Shown piece by piece: positions 47,401 to 59,679 of a stretch of DNA of 64,000 nucleotides. Origin of the DNA: Coniferiporia sulphurascens (Eukaryota; Basidiomycota; Agaricomycetes; Hymenochaetales; Hymenochaetaceae); assembly GCA_002794785.1 (NCBI GenBank), contig NBBA01000001.1, positions 3,224,001 through 3,288,000 on the forward strand, given 5' to 3'. Within the stretch, counting starts at the first letter, position 1. Every line of letters begins with the position of its first letter. The translations under genes and the position numbers were made by a program. The notes under the pieces are model-generated. The model was given only the letters and a program-made list of their open reading frames with translations, had not been told where the DNA came from and searched no databases.

Positions 47401-48183
47401 GTTGGGGAACATCAGAGAGTGAATTGGGGTCGTTATCTATGTATGGTTGATATCATGCCGAGAAGGGAGGCCGCGGGTTGGGATGTTGTTCTCGTGAGCG
47501 TGAGGAGAGAGAGACGGAAGATTGGCGGGTGGGGCAGAGCCACGATCGCTACGAGGGAATAAGGAGGGTAGATGGGAAAGTCGGAGACAGCGGCAATATT
47601 ACATGTAGAAGAACGCGGATTGGTATTAGGACAGGGAGTCGGAGCGGAGAGCCGATCACATCAAAGCGGAATTCATTTTGGGCATCCCGTCTGGTCGGCA
47701 AGTTGCAGGGAGTGGCGACGGTGGCGACTGTGGCGGAGGTTCCCGCGAGAGGGACGGCGGGTTAGGCCGTGGTGGGTCGATCCGTCGGGCCTTGATCGGT
47801 CGCGGCGTAGGACGGGAAAGTAAGTGCAGAGGCCAGCCCATGATCGGTGATATCATGGTTGCAGTCACGAGAGGAGTGGAGAGTCGTTGCGTGCCTTCGC
47901 TCCACGATTACTCAATTAAAAGACCGGGTCCGCCGGCCGAGACTGTCGGAAGAGGAAAGGCTCCAAGCTGTGCAATATTTTAACGCCCAGATTGGAAAAC
48001 CCAATTCGATCGGCCAGGGTCCAGCCATTCTCACGTTTCACTCAAATAAAACTCAGTCGACTGTGCATCCTCTGCTCTGCATTCTCTCCTCCGTCTCCCG
48101 CAAGCCCTGCAGGCTACCTCAGGCGCAACCCTCTCCCCGACGTCGCCCGCTTTTTGACGTCACCGCCTACTCCGTCGCCCGTC
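44471..48183. other. Gene-poor stretch of 3.7 kb upstream of the PP1 regulator
   Basis: No frame longer than about 125 codons with believable composition was found, and no splice-joined series. The frames seen are Arg/Pro/Gly-rich readings of GC-rich DNA. It contains short ccatcgccatct repeats (46963-46997), a box-B-like motif with a T run near 46490-46512 that does not fold as tRNA, and a CT-rich tract just before 48184. The length suggests a long promoter or 5' leader for the downstream gene, or a noncoding transcript. Confidence 0.4.
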
Positions 48184-50234
48184 ATGCCCTACGCAGGTCC
48201 CCCCGCTTCTCCCGAGGCCGCCTCCTACGACCTCCCCCCTCTCAAGCTGCGCTCAAAGCACAGACGCGTCCGCTCCGCCGCTGCCTTCTCCGACGAGCCA
48301 GGCCCTGGCGCCTTCGTCCCCTCCCGAACCTCCCTCGTCGCAAGTCTGCCAGCGGCGACCGCAGGACCCTCTTCCACTTCAACGACCAGGACAGCGACTC
48401 GTCCGACGACGCTCCCAACGACGACCCGAACGGCCTCCATCTCACCCTCGACACAAAAAACCTTTTTTCTCCGAAAGAGTCCTCCCTACCTTTTCCCTCT
48501 CGTGCTTCTCCTCTACCTCCTTCTCCCTCTACGCCTTATACCGCATCAACTCTTCCTCGCATTCCGTCCACCCCCATCATCTTGTCCAACGGAAAGCCTC
48601 TCAAGCCCTCCCTCAAGTCTTCCTTCTCCTCTCCTCATGTTCCTTCCTTGCGTCTCCACTCGCGCGCCCAGTCGGAACCGGCTACTCCGTCCGGTACAAA
48701 GAACGTCCACTTTGCAGGCGACGACTCCCTGCGCAGCGTAAAGCTCTTTAGCAGCTCGGGCAAGCCTGTCAGCGTCTCCCGCCCCAACAGCGAGGAGACA
48801 GAGACCGAAACAGAGTACGACTCCTCCAACCCTGCCACGGAGCAGAGCGGATATCCCTTCCCCACTCTCGCTTCGAGTGCCGCCACAGAAGAGCAGACTG
48901 GTTTCGAGCTCGATTCAAAGTTGTCGTCTCAGATCCCCGCAGTCGGACCCCCGAGTTATGCGAACGTGCATATGGAGACCCTTATCCTACCTCAGACGGG
49001 CTCACCCTTGATGCGCGGGTCTATCGTGGTTCGCAACGTTGGTGAGTCAGATTGGTCTCTCGCCCTTGCTCTTCCACTAATCCTTTTTTTCTCTTACAAA
49101 GCTTTTGCAAAAGAAGTGGCCGTCCGCTTTACGTTTGACGAGTGGAACACGACATCGGAGCTTGTCTGCAAGCACGTCGTTTCTTTGCCGTCGCTCCCTC
49201 CTCCTTTCTCTACTCCGCGCACACCGGGCGACATTGCCGCCTCTGCTACTGCCAACACCTGGGACAGATTTAGCTTTGTAATCCGCTTGGAGGACTTTGC
49301 GCGCAAACTGAACGAGAAGACGATGTGGTTGGTAGTGCGATACACATCGCCGGGACTCGGCGAGTGGTGGGACAACAACAGCGGCCAGAACTACCGCGTC
49401 TGTTTCAAAAAGACGGGTAAGCCGGCTGGAGCCCCAGCGCGAGAGTCACCCCGACTAAGCCCCGTAATGGGCAATAGTCAGCAACGCACATTCAGCGCTC
49501 CCTCGACGCTGAAAGGTACTCCAACGACGGAGGCCGTTCAGACGGTTGCGCACGGAACGCAGGTGCCCTCGGCCAAGTTCAACATTCCATCTATGCACCT
49601 GCGCAATCATCGCTCAAGCATGCCGGCGCATTCACCGTCGCCACCTCTCCGACACAATTCGTTCCCTCAACCCACTCCCTCATCGGTGGCTGGGCGCTCG
49701 ACGGACGTCATGTACGCGTCCGCCCCGTCGAAGCTCAACCTTCTTAATTACGCTGCACCACCGCGTCTGCCAACACTGAACGTCGATTCGAAGCACCAGC
49801 ATCAGGCGTCGTTATCCATGAAGCAGATGAACTTCGTCAATGGAATGCCTGCATCTGCGCCTCGAATGGACGCGACATGGCTTCCTTCTGTTGATTCAAC
49901 CCAGTCTTTGGCGAGCTCAACTCCGCCACCTTCGTACACAGCGTTGCCGATGGCATCGGACTCGGAAAAGCAGCGTGCCAAGGAAATAGTTTCTTCACCA
50001 ACTTCGTCTTTGGCTAGCGATTCCTCTTACGCGGCATTCGTGAAGCAATGGTGCTTTGTTCAGTCGCCGACACCTTCCCCTAGTCAGCAGCTGTTGTTGG
50101 GCGGCGGGGAAGACGCAGTGCGAGAAGCGCCGCAGACCGTGGGCAACGCATGGCGTGGAATGGGACTGGACACATTCGGCGGATTGTATGGCAACGGAAT
50201 GCGGAGCGACAGTCCGATGCTGGCGAGCATGTAG
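48184..50234 (+). CDS. Protein phosphatase 1 regulatory subunit with CBM21 domain (Gac1/Gip2-like), apparent frameshift
   Basis: Targets the Glc7-type phosphatase to glycogen. The PP1-docking RVxF-type motif is NVHFAG, near 48698. The CBM21 carbohydrate-binding domain starts near 48955 (YANVHMETLILP, GSIVVRNV) and continues after a 60-nt stopless intron (49042-49101) with AFAKEVAVRFTFDEWNTTSE, WDRFSFVIRLEDFA, LWLVVRY-type MWLVVRYTSPGLGEWWDNN and GQNYRVCFKKTG. A Ser/Pro-rich tail follows to TAG at 50232. The N-terminus from ATG 48184 (MPYAGPPASPEAASYDLPPL ... FSDEPGPGAFVP) is in another frame. The reading must shift by one base at the C run 48318-48321 to reach NLPRRKSASGDRR. A longer frame from 47847 exists, but its 5' part is Arg/Leu-rich shadow sequence. 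Confidence 0.82.
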
Positions 50235-52880
50235 GGTTCACATGCATCGAATTGATCTTCTGTAAGCATGATCTGTGTTCTAATCTGTGTTCTGGTTCTA
50301 ACAAGCGCTTTACATCAGGAGAGCGAAACTTGCCTGCTAGGAAACGAAGATTGCGGACATGTCACTTCTTACGATTCTGAACTCACGACCCATCAAGTAA
50401 AGAAAAACTGGAGGCGCATTGCCTAATGTGGCCCTTTACCCTCTGATCCCACACATGCCAATCAACTATTTATTAACCGGGCACGTCCACCGCGCTCTGG
50501 AGTCGGCTTACCCGCGCGCACAGCGAGGCGTTTCTGATCGATGTTTCTTTCCGGCGGTTCTAATCATTGAACGCACTCGATTTCCCTGCGCGGTGTTTTT
50601 CGCTCCAGAATTACTAGAGCCTTCTCTCCCCCCTTGCCGCCCTTGCGATCAATTCCCACTCCACCAGCATTTTATGCATTCGCTCTAGACTCGCGGTTGG
50701 CTATTCATATTCAGTCTCGGCTATTCTTTTCGTGTTTCGCCTGCCGCCTTTTCTTTCTCTCTTTCTTTCTTTCCTGGATTACCGGAGTCGGTCTGTACGA
50801 CTAAAAAATGCGCTGTCTACAATCTCCCCCTTTATCTTTCCTTTTTATCTTGATACATTTCGGCCTCGCAATCGACCTAGCACATACGCAATTTCGCATA
50901 CTTACTCCCCTCCTCTTCTCCTGTTTTGATTTTCGTTTTTCCACCTTTTTGCGCCTTGACACATATGTGTGCCCGCGTCGGACATTGCGCTTGCCGCGGA
51001 GGGCGCATTTTACACAGCCCAGACTCGGCTTGTACCATCAATTGTTTATTGAGATTTCTATCGCGGGCTAGTTAGTAGCTGTGCGCAATACATAAAGTGA
51101 TAACTAGAAAGTGGGACGATAAGGCTATTTGTTTGGTGAAACGGATGATGGGGGCTGAAGAGTACCTGCTCGGCGTTTACGTGTACGCGTTATGAGTTTC
51201 GGCGTGTCCGTGCCGAACGCCGAATGCCGAACGTCTGGACTGAGCGCGTTGGCGCCGAGGAACAAATGCGCAGACAAGGTTGCCATACCCACTTACACGT
51301 CCGATCCCGCGCGATAAGCGTGTGTGTGTATGTGTCCCTTTGCTCTCGGCGTGTACGTATTGACTCGATTCCGAGTCGACTCGGAGCGGGAAATGCCTCA
51401 TGTATTTGAATTTAGCAGAGTCGAACTGGGTTTCAACTTTCGAGGCTCTGGTCCTTATCGCCCGTGGGCAGTACGCACACCACAGCGGCCGAAATTGGGC
51501 GAGCGCCTCCATCCGCATCGGTATTCGTATTCGCATTCGCATCCGCATTCGTATTGAGTACGACTTCGAATTGGTGTACACCCCTCTTCCGGATGTCGGC
51601 GCGTTGGTCTGAAGAACACGAGAAATGAAGAGACGTGATGCGGCGATGGCGTGCTAGCTGCGACCCCCAGATCTTCTGGGTCTGCGAACGTTAACCATCC
51701 CCCGGCGGGGGTTCTCTTATTCAGACCGACCGGAGAGGGTTAATGCGCGGGTTTAGTTAGCGTACCGTGGCTCGCAAACCTCGAGCGGCCGTGGGGCACC
51801 GCAGCGCTCGGAGACTTCCCGCTTACTTACAGTCGCGTTTGTCGTCCGACGTGCTGACAGCGCATCAATCAGTGTGCAAGCCAACAAATGCAATCAACTG
51901 ATTACGATGGACGCGTCCGCGGTTCTTCGGTCAACCCCTTTGATGACTCACTCATTCATTATTCATCCGTCCCTCGGCTGTTCGATCCGCACACCCCTCC
52001 GAAGGTCGACCCCCGACCCCGGGTGAACATCTACGCGACGATCAAGCATCTGTGGCCTTTCCTTCCGGGACTCCAGCGAACGCTATTCCCTCCGTTTGCC
52101 TCCGATATCTGTACGGAATCTAGCTCAGTTCAAACCGATCTCGCGTCGGGTAATCGTCCGTAAACCATTAAAACTTAGAATATCCGGATTCCGGGGCCCC
52201 CCTGATGTTTTCGTCCCGCGCCGCCGACCTGATCCCGGTGGGCCCTTACGGGCAACGTTAACGTGCCTACCATCAAGCTTTGCACGTCTTGCACCCGCGA
52301 CCCCCATGTTGTGCCTCCACCCCCTCACCCTCCTCCCACACCGTCGAAGTGCATGCACGGAACCAGAGACGCACACAAACGCAAATCCACGCAGATCCTC
52401 CGTCAGTATGCGGGGTTCAGCTCTTCGGAAACGCTAATCAGCCTTTTTCATCCAACTGTGTTTCCCCACTTCAAAATTTCCGAGTGCACGCCGGGGCCTT
52501 CGCATCGTCGACCTCGATGACTTCATGTTCGTCGTTTGTGGTGAAAGTTTCCGCCTGCCCCAGTAACCATGGACTCCTCGCGTGGCAGGCGGTCTGGAAC
52601 GCTCGGTTCGGCGTGTTCAGTGCATGGCCACCTCGCTGCGTTGCCCACACTTTGCGCTTCTTTCTTTGTTATCCTGGAACTTAACAAGCACGCGCTCCTC
52701 CCGTGTTAATCACCTCATTAGGTCATGTCTCAGAATATGCAATAAAAATGAAAAAAGACAGTTACAGAACAATCGGCGACGTGAATAAATTAAACTCGTA
52801 AATGCTAGTGGCCTCAGCGAGGGAAGGACTTGCTAGCTTCAGGGAATAAGGCCGCAAAGACCTAAATAGACTCCCTCGTA
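50235..52880. other. Gene-poor stretch of 2.6 kb
   Basis: Between the PP1 regulator stop and the MDM1 stop. Frames up to 134 codons appear but are low-complexity readings on both strands. It holds a CT-rich run (ctttctctctttctttcttt near 50750-50770), the hexamer array at 51516-51556, and small GC hairpins (cccccggcggggg near 51700). No tRNA fold or protein family was seen. Confidence 0.4.
51516..51556. repeat. ATTCGC/ATTCGT hexanucleotide microsatellite
   Basis: About seven imperfect hexamers (gtattcgtattcgcattcgc and on) are seen directly. Translated, they give the Arg/Ile and Met/Arg repeats of shadow frames on both strands, which explains why open frames occur here. Confidence 0.75.
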
Positions 52881-55800
52881 TCAGTATGGATTATCAAACT
52901 GAATTCGGTCTTTACTCGCCTCATCAAGTACAGTGTAAACGATGTGCTGATTCAGACGACGGTTCTGTAACACTGCGAAGATGCGTCGCGCACCCCGTCG
53001 TGCGTTTGAACGTCCCATCATGTTTGCAGCGATATCTTCAGTCTTTCGTCAGTACTGAGCGAACGGCTTTTGTTCGACACTTACCAGGTAACAATGTCGA
53101 GAGCTTACGGTTGGCCTCGTCCCGCGTGCGCGCCTTTTCGTCAGCAGTCCTCGTTGCACCGGAGGGTTTAAGCCGTCCGCCCACCCACAATGCGTCTTTG
53201 AAAATGTTGATGTACGAAAGCAGATGCGGCTCGTCCAGTAGAGATGTCATACTCTCGCGGAATTTCCTGGGTTTTTTTTTCTGATCAGAACCAAGCACGT
53301 TAAAAAGACAAGTACACTCGCACCGTTCGACCGTGTCTCCTAGCACCTGCTGCAGAATAATGACAATGGCCTGCCTCCGCAGCCAGTTATTCTTCTTGTC
53401 AAGCTCGAAAACGGCGAGAATGAGATCGCAGATCGGCGCTGTGAACGACGACGTACTCGTCTCCCCCTCGAGTGGTTTCAAGTCCCCAGGCAGTTGTGCT
53501 AAAGTGTCTTCGGGAATCGCCTTCCCCGACGCCTTCAGCGCCTGCGTGACGAGATCCTCATCGTCCACCGCTGTCCCAACGATTCCAGCGAATTCGGCAG
53601 CCTGACGGGTTAGTCTGCCGATCATCACGTCGAGCATAGAAGGCCCGAAGAAAACTTCGTCGATGCTCTCCGTAAACGAGCGGTACATACTGCGTACGAT
53701 ATTATGACCCGGAAACGCAGGTGCTTCCTTTGGGACGATCGCCTCTGGCATTGTTTTTGCAATAAAAGGTGAGTCTCGTGAGAGGAATGCTCGGAGCTCT
53801 TGGCTGTCACAAACCATCGGAATTGATAAAAGGTTCTTCCAAAAACGTCAGCTATAGAGCGCCGGTGAAGGAATCGGAAGGTCAACCGACCTGGAGATAC
53901 TTTTCCAAGGCAACCCGCCGGTTGTCCAATAGATGCGTTGAAAGTGCCGTCACCAGATGTTTCCCAGGGAATTCCAGATTTTTTACAGTCAAGTAACGCT
54001 CCTTCAGCCGTTGATGTACATACAGGAATTCGCTGTATCGCCGGGCTACTATCCATCCGGACGCATATGTTGCAACTGGTCCAAGGTGTTGGACCTCGAT
54101 TAAGTATCTTACGACCTGCTTGCCCTCCTCTTCGCCAACGGTCGAATTGACGATGGTAGCCTTTGTCCTCCCCGGGATCAGCTTGCTTGCCGAATCTTGC
54201 TGTTCGTACTGCGTCTTTTGGAAAGTCAGCTGTCTGAGCTCTCTTTCCAGAGCGGATTTCGACTTTCTGAGAAGACGCAGTTCCTGAGCGTCGCCAGTTA
54301 ATTCGGCCTTCCTGATCAAGGCGTCTAATATAACGTCTTGCGACTGCAGATGTGCTATCTTGTCCCCTAACCGCGTGATCTCGTCTGAAAGCCGGAGATC
54401 CCCTGGCGCTGCGAGGTCAAAGGACCCTTGAGTCGGTTCGTCTTCTTCGACCACTTGTCCAGGGATGTCCTCAATGCTCTCATACGCATCGCTGAAAATA
54501 GCCCGACGCTTCGAGCTAACACTCCGGGTATCATTATCAGCAGCCGTATGACTTAACAAGGATTCTTCCGGGGTACATCGCCTGCCGTCTGTTTCGTGTT
54601 TAGTCTATTCTCTGAGGCGATAATGTCCGTAACTGCTGCTTGGATAGCTTCCATGCGTTGCGCCTCTTCAGCATCTGCAGACAGTAGCCGTCCGTCTTCG
54701 GCCTCGTCGAAAAGAGGAGCTCTGCTTGAGCTACCATCTCCCGCATCTGTCAAGGACGACATAAGAAACTCCAGGCTGCTCGACGGCATCTGAGCTGAAG
54801 TCGAGCGACTGGGTGCTGGTGACGGAATTAGTGCCGACTGGCCGGATTCAACTGAGAAACGCGATCTCGAAATAACTGGAGAGTTAGTCAGTGGAGGAGC
54901 TGAATCAGAGCGATGGAAAAACGTCGGCTTCGGGTTCACATGGTTTTGAGTTAAATCCGATTTGAGGCCGTGTACTAGAGAGGCAAGTAGTCCGGAGGGC
55001 GGATGGTGACTTTCTTGCTGCTTAAGAGGAGCAGCGACCATTGGAAGCTCGCTAGACTGATTTTTTGACCCAGATCGCCAACAGCTCTAAACCACAAGTC
55101 ACTTCGTCTGAATTCCTCGAAGTCATGGTCCATATCCTGTTCCACCTGTCTCTGAGCTAGCATTACGCTCCGACGAGCTCTTCTCTCCTGCTTACTTGAC
55201 ACAATTTCTTGAGTCGCGCACGAACGTATGACGTCAACATGCTTCTTAGAGATGGAGGACAATGCTACGGGAATGACTGGGCTTCCAAAGTAGAGATCAT
55301 TAATCATGTTGAGGTCCTCTCTTATGGTAGCGGCAGTGCTAGGACCGCTCAAATGCTCATCCTCTCCTTCAGACGAGTCAGAGTCCACCGACTCTAGGGG
55401 ATTCTTGAAGCTCTCAACGGTGAGCCAAAATTGAACCGGTAAGGAGCGTCCGCGGCGGTCCATGAACTCCATAAAATATGACAACGGACTTGGGCTGGTC
55501 AGGATGTCGCGGAGGCGTAATGAAGACATAACCTCGGTGTCCTGAAGGACAGATGACTGCTAACGTATGATGTAATACATTGTCAGCTCATTCGATCAGG
55601 CACACAAGCAGGGTTACCCACCGAATCATCCTGGCCACCAAGTATAGTAATCCTTTTTTCTATCTTCCTCTTTGCAGTGTAGAGGCGATCAAGAAAGGCG
55701 ACAACATCCTCAGTCTTCTTCCCGTCGATCCAATCCTCATTTTCATGCTTTGCTGTAAAGCATCAGTCATGTAGATTTCAAGATAGCTCTGCATGTAGAC

Positions 55801-57066
55801 ATACCCAATAGAGCCCTCGTTCGTCTGATCTCGCCCACAATGTCGTTCTTCAGACGTCGGGCATCAAGTAGCGAGTCGCACCGACCAATGCTGCGCAGGA
55901 AAGCTTCAAAGTGTCGGGCGTCTGTTTGTAGCGTTATCACTTCCTGATGAGAATGCCTCGATTTGCCGCGACGAGCGAGGGTAGGAGACAGAGATTGAGA
56001 CTCCAAGACATTGCGAACTCTCGAGATCAGTTTCCTAGATAATTAGAAGAATCTCTGTCAGTGCCCAAGTCAAGATAAGTTCAACGATTAATGGGAATCT
56101 GCTCACTGTTGCCGGATCGCTGCACCTGCCTGAAGAACATGACTTAGTCTAATCCCGCCATGAAGTGTATGCTACACGTACAAGCTGGTCAATCGTGCGA
56201 TTCCAGAAATCTGGGTCGGACAGCAGGCCCGTCATGGGAGCTAACACACAGCATGCCACAATTTCTCGAGCAACGATACGAACCGCTTTACTATTGGCGT
56301 CCCTTGCAGGAAGTATGAAGGGGAGCACTGCATCCACCAGGCCCTTAAGGTGCGTCTCCTCTGATTGCCTTGTGAATGTTGTAGATAGATTGTCTACTGC
56401 AGGGTGCAAACTCCCTCCTTTGCTAACATATCGACTGGCCAGTAGTAAGTCCAATTCCTCTGACTGCGTTAAGTGTCTTTCTAGTCCCGCTCCGCGGAGA
56501 ACAGTTTCAGAGTATCTGAACTGATCAACGTGCAACGTCAGCTTGGGCAGTATTCGTCTGACAATCAAAGAGGCCAAATCTGTGTCTTCCAAACGCTTTA
56601 GAAGGGCTTCCAAAGAGCTGTGGATGCTTTCGGAGACGGCAGTAGGAAATGATGGAGAGGATGAAAGTTCTGTATACCATGACAGAACAAAATCCCTGAC
56701 TATTAAGATCAAGATTTCGTTTACTGCTGATGAGACGGATGGGTGGTCTGGGGACAGGGGAGGGAGGCTATGGGGTGATTTATGCGTCCATTTGGAACGC
56801 GTCAGGACTGCTTGCCACGCCGCGGGCGTCGAAAAGGCCAATGGTCGAGATGATTGCAGTAGTCTTCGCGGAGATTTCGGATGCCTCTTGTCGACGATAT
56901 ACCCTAGGAACACGTATGACAGAAAGCCAGCCAGCAGCGCGAAGAACAGGAGCGGAGGAAATACAAGAAGGAACGTCCATGGCGACAAGAGGATACGGAA
57001 CGCGAACGGTACGAAAATCGACAGCGCAGCTACGGCCACGGTCGCATGAACGTTTTCGTTCAGCAT
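52881..57066 (-). CDS. MDM1: PXA-RGS-PX-nexin C sorting nexin (Mdm1/SNX13/SNX25-like)
   Basis: ER-anchored tether; yeast Mdm1 sits at ER-vacuole contacts. ATG 57066 opens MLNENVHATVAV with two hydrophobic spans (ALSIFVPFAFRILL, FLLVFPPLLFFALLAGFLSY), the N-terminal hairpin. The PXA domain follows: VNEILILIVRDFVLSWYTEL, LASLIVRRILPKLTLHVDQF, LVDAVLPFILP and REIVACCVLAPM. The RGS domain starts near 55529 (LRLRDILTSPSPLSYFMEFM, PVQFWLTVESFKNPL). A coiled coil (ITRLGDKIAHLQSQD) precedes the PX domain (VVRYLIEVQHLG, WIVARRYSEFLYVHQRLKER, FPGKHLVTALSTHLLDNRR). The nexin C domain (ICDLILAVFELDKKNNWLRR, RQAIVIILQQVLGDTVE) ends in an exon near 53050-52881, RRIFAVLQNRRLNQHIVYTV, with stop TGA at 52881-52883. 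All four signature domains are present and in order. Confidence 0.93.
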
Positions 57067-57286
57067 AATTTCGGGCCCATGTTTTCGTGGCTTCCCGCCA
57101 GGAATGCTGTTCAGGACGCAGAGAGTCCGAACTAAGTACTTAGCAGCTGCCAGTGAGGGTGGCTGGCTGGCGGCATGTTCCGACGCGTCCGACCGTGACG
57201 GTCGTGCCAGTTTGTAATCGGCCGATAGTGGTTACTTATGCAACCTCGCCCTCGTCCGCCTTCGCTGTGAAGCTTTGTAAACGCGA
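57067..57286. promoter_or_regulatory. Bidirectional promoter of MDM1 and mitochondrial carrier gene
   Basis: The start codons of two divergent genes are separated by 220 bases, so their promoters must share this stretch. No TATA box is evident. The assignment is by position. Confidence 0.45.
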
Positions 57287-58851
57287 ATGACCACCCAAAG
57301 TCGCCCTCTATCGACAGCAGGGGGTTTCATCTGCGGTGGCCTTGCAGCGTGTACAGCGGTATGCGCTACTCATTCTCAGCTATTCATAGACCTACAAGGC
57401 ACGTGGTCTCTTCCTGCAGGTTACTTTCTCCAACCCGGCGGAGGTTGCGAAAACGCGACTACAGCTGCAGGGCGAGCTCGCTAAGGGCGGAGGCGTCAAG
57501 GTATACAATGGTGCCATCGATGTGCTTGCAAAGACGTGGAAAAACGAAGGCATTCGAGGTCTACAGAGAGGATTAGGACCAGCTGTGCGTGTCATATGTA
57601 TAATCTATACTATCGCTTCATTTGGCAAACCTTCTGAACTTTTTTGAAGTACGTTTACCAGGTAAGCCAGGAGTCCTCATCGGATCGACCATCCTCTCAT
57701 TTTATCAAAGATCCTCCTGAACGGCTCGAGACTTGGTCGGTATTCTCATGGCATCGAGGACTATTATTGCTGATAATGTGACTAGGTTTTTATGAGCCCT
57801 TTCGCCGGACTATCAATCGTATCGTAGGTCGCTCTGCCTCTGAGCAAATCGCAGCCACGTCGGTGGCGGCCGGAGCGGGGAGCGGCATTGTTGGAGGTTA
57901 GTCAATATTGCTGGACATCCTGGCCCGTACTCATCTGGCTTAGCTTGCCTTGGAAATCCATTGTTTCTTATCAAGGCCCGAATGCAGGTGAGCGAGTGAC
58001 GTCGTCGAAGAATGGTATTGGCTTGTTATTGAGCGTCTTTGTAGGCATACTCCCCCTCTCTTCCAGTCGGGACCCAGCACTACTACAGAAACTCGTTTGA
58101 TGCGGTAGCGACCATTTTCAGAGCGGAGAAATTCCGCGGTCTTGTGCGTGGCATTGACGCTGCAATGCTGCGCACCGCCTGCGGATCAGCTGTGAGTCCT
58201 GCAATCCTGATTCTCCTTGAGATTCTGACCTCGTGCAGGTACAATTACCCACTTATAATTGGACGAAGAACCACCTTATCCAGGCTGGAATCACTAGTCC
58301 TGGTAGCATGTGGACGTTTCTAGCAAGCAGTGCAATATCGGGAGCTTGTGTGGTGTGTAGGCTTCTTTTTTAACTGCTGTAGACATTAACGAGCAGATGT
58401 ATAGTGCCTAGCCATGCAGCCTGCCGATACAGTTAGTAACCCAGTTTCGAGTCGCGTATTATTGAGTATATTCTGATGTCGCCAATGTAGGCCTTGACAA
58501 GAATGTACAATCAACCAACACAGCGCATGCCGAATGGAAGGATGGTTGGGGTTCTGTACAAGAATCCTTTTGACTGTCTGTGGAAAACGTTGAAAACTGA
58601 GGGTCCCTTCGGCTGGTACAAAGGTTTGCAATTCTTGTGCGCGTCTTCTACTCGAATTACTCTGACACTTTTTTGCAGGCTCCACGGCCCACTTCTTGCG
58701 CATTGCTCCGCATACGTGAGTGTAACAATTTACCATCGCAGGAAATCAGATTACGCTTACATTAACGTCATTCAGCATAATCACTCTTACAGCGAATGAT
58801 CTTATCATAAGTCTATATAAACGATTCAAAGACGGGACGATGTCAACATGA
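57287..58851 (+). CDS. OAC1: Mitochondrial carrier protein, Oac1-like
   Basis: Inner-membrane solute carrier of the three-fold repeat family. ATG 57287 gives a short leader, then GGFICGGLAACTA joined by an intron to VTFSNPAEVAKTRLQLQGEL (first signature, PxE/D-x-x-K). VYNGAIDVLAKTWKNEGIRG and LQRGLGPA complete repeat 1. Repeat 2 has GNPLFLIKARMQ (second signature), HYYRNSFDAVATIFRAEKFR and GLVRGIDAAMLRTACGSAVQ. Repeat 3 has the exon ALTRMYNQPTQR and LYKNPFDCLWKTLKTEGPFG, then FLRIAPHT. The last exon ends SLYKRFKDGTMST at TGA 58849. The segment order and VTFSNPAE resemble the oxaloacetate/sulphate carrier Oac1, but substrate cannot be fixed from sequence alone. A strict PxD in repeat 3 is altered. 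Introns are numerous. The 3' end faces the ACT-domain gene. Confidence 0.82.
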
Positions 58852-58874
58852 TCGGTAGCTACTGGGCTACCATC

Positions 58875-59423
58875 TCATTCAAACTTCCAGCCGTCTTGTT
58901 TCAATACATCTACCGCATCACTAGCTTTACCTTCGGGAACTAGAATATAGTCAGTATTCCTGCCGCGAGACGAGTTCAGTACTGGCTTTGTTCCGGCTAT
59001 TAATGATTAGATGGAGATGATCGTACCATGTACTGAGCGCGAATATTGGGATCCCAGCGGCCTTCAGTGGTGTGGTAAAATCGCACATAATTCCGGTCAG
59101 TCCTGCGCCATCGTCAAGATTTATTATCAAATTTTAGGGTCCTCCTGATAATTATCTGTAACCTTACCAAAATCCATCGGGCCCTTAATTTTTATGCACT
59201 TCCACAGCGATAAATCGCTTTGAGTAACACTGGTGCTATCACACACAATAGAAATCTCTTCCTCCGTCCTGGTAATGGAAACGAGGCTGCCTTGTGAGGC
59301 GTTCCGAGTGATGAGGTTCAAAAGGACATCCGGAATGCGATGGTCCACTGGTAGCTGTTGAACAACGAACTTCTCATTGAGAAGAATCAGACTTAAAGCA
59401 GGGTCGTCAAATGGAAGTGACAT
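58875..59423 (-). CDS. Small ACT-domain protein
   Basis: Likely a regulatory small-molecule-binding protein with paired ACT domains. ATG 59423 opens SLPFDDPALSLILLNEKFVV, with LPVDHRIPDVLLNLI and SLVSITRTEEEISIVCDST forming the first domain, then WKCIKIKGPMDFG. The next exon reads TGIMCDFTTPLKAAGIPIFALSTW, a typical second-domain start, and the last exon DYILVPEGKASDAVDVL ends DGWKFE with TGA at 58875. The start could instead be further upstream at 59510. ACT-like two-domain proteins of this size occur across fungi and resemble the CASTOR/ACT group. The ligand is unknown. The stop is 23 bases from the carrier gene's stop on the opposite strand, so their 3' UTRs overlap. Confidence 0.82.
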
Positions 59424-59679
59424 GGTGAGCAACGCTAGCCAAGGCACATGTTGTACAGTTAGTACCCTTATACTATGCGATCCATTACGTAATCTGACCA
59501 GCGATTTCAAATTTCAGCTTATTCCGGAGGTAAACCTAATCCCAAGAGATACTTATATACTTTTCCGCCCAGCATACACTCGCGAGGCCATGTAAACCCG
59601 TTCGTACTCATTTAAGAAAATATTGCCAGGAAAGAGGTCAAGAAAACAAGATGAATATATTAAATTTGGGTCGAAGCGC

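Noticed and set aside
47847..48330. 5' part of a 795-codon frame as the N-terminus of the PP1 regulator.
   Set aside because: This part is Arg/Leu/Pro-rich, typical of an off-frame reading of CT-rich DNA. The alternative frame from 48184 has sensible composition and a PGPGAF-type segment.
51177..51612. 134-codon frame with Met-Arg repeats and the opposite-strand Arg-Ile frame.
   Set aside because: Both arise from the hexanucleotide microsatellite and not from a gene.
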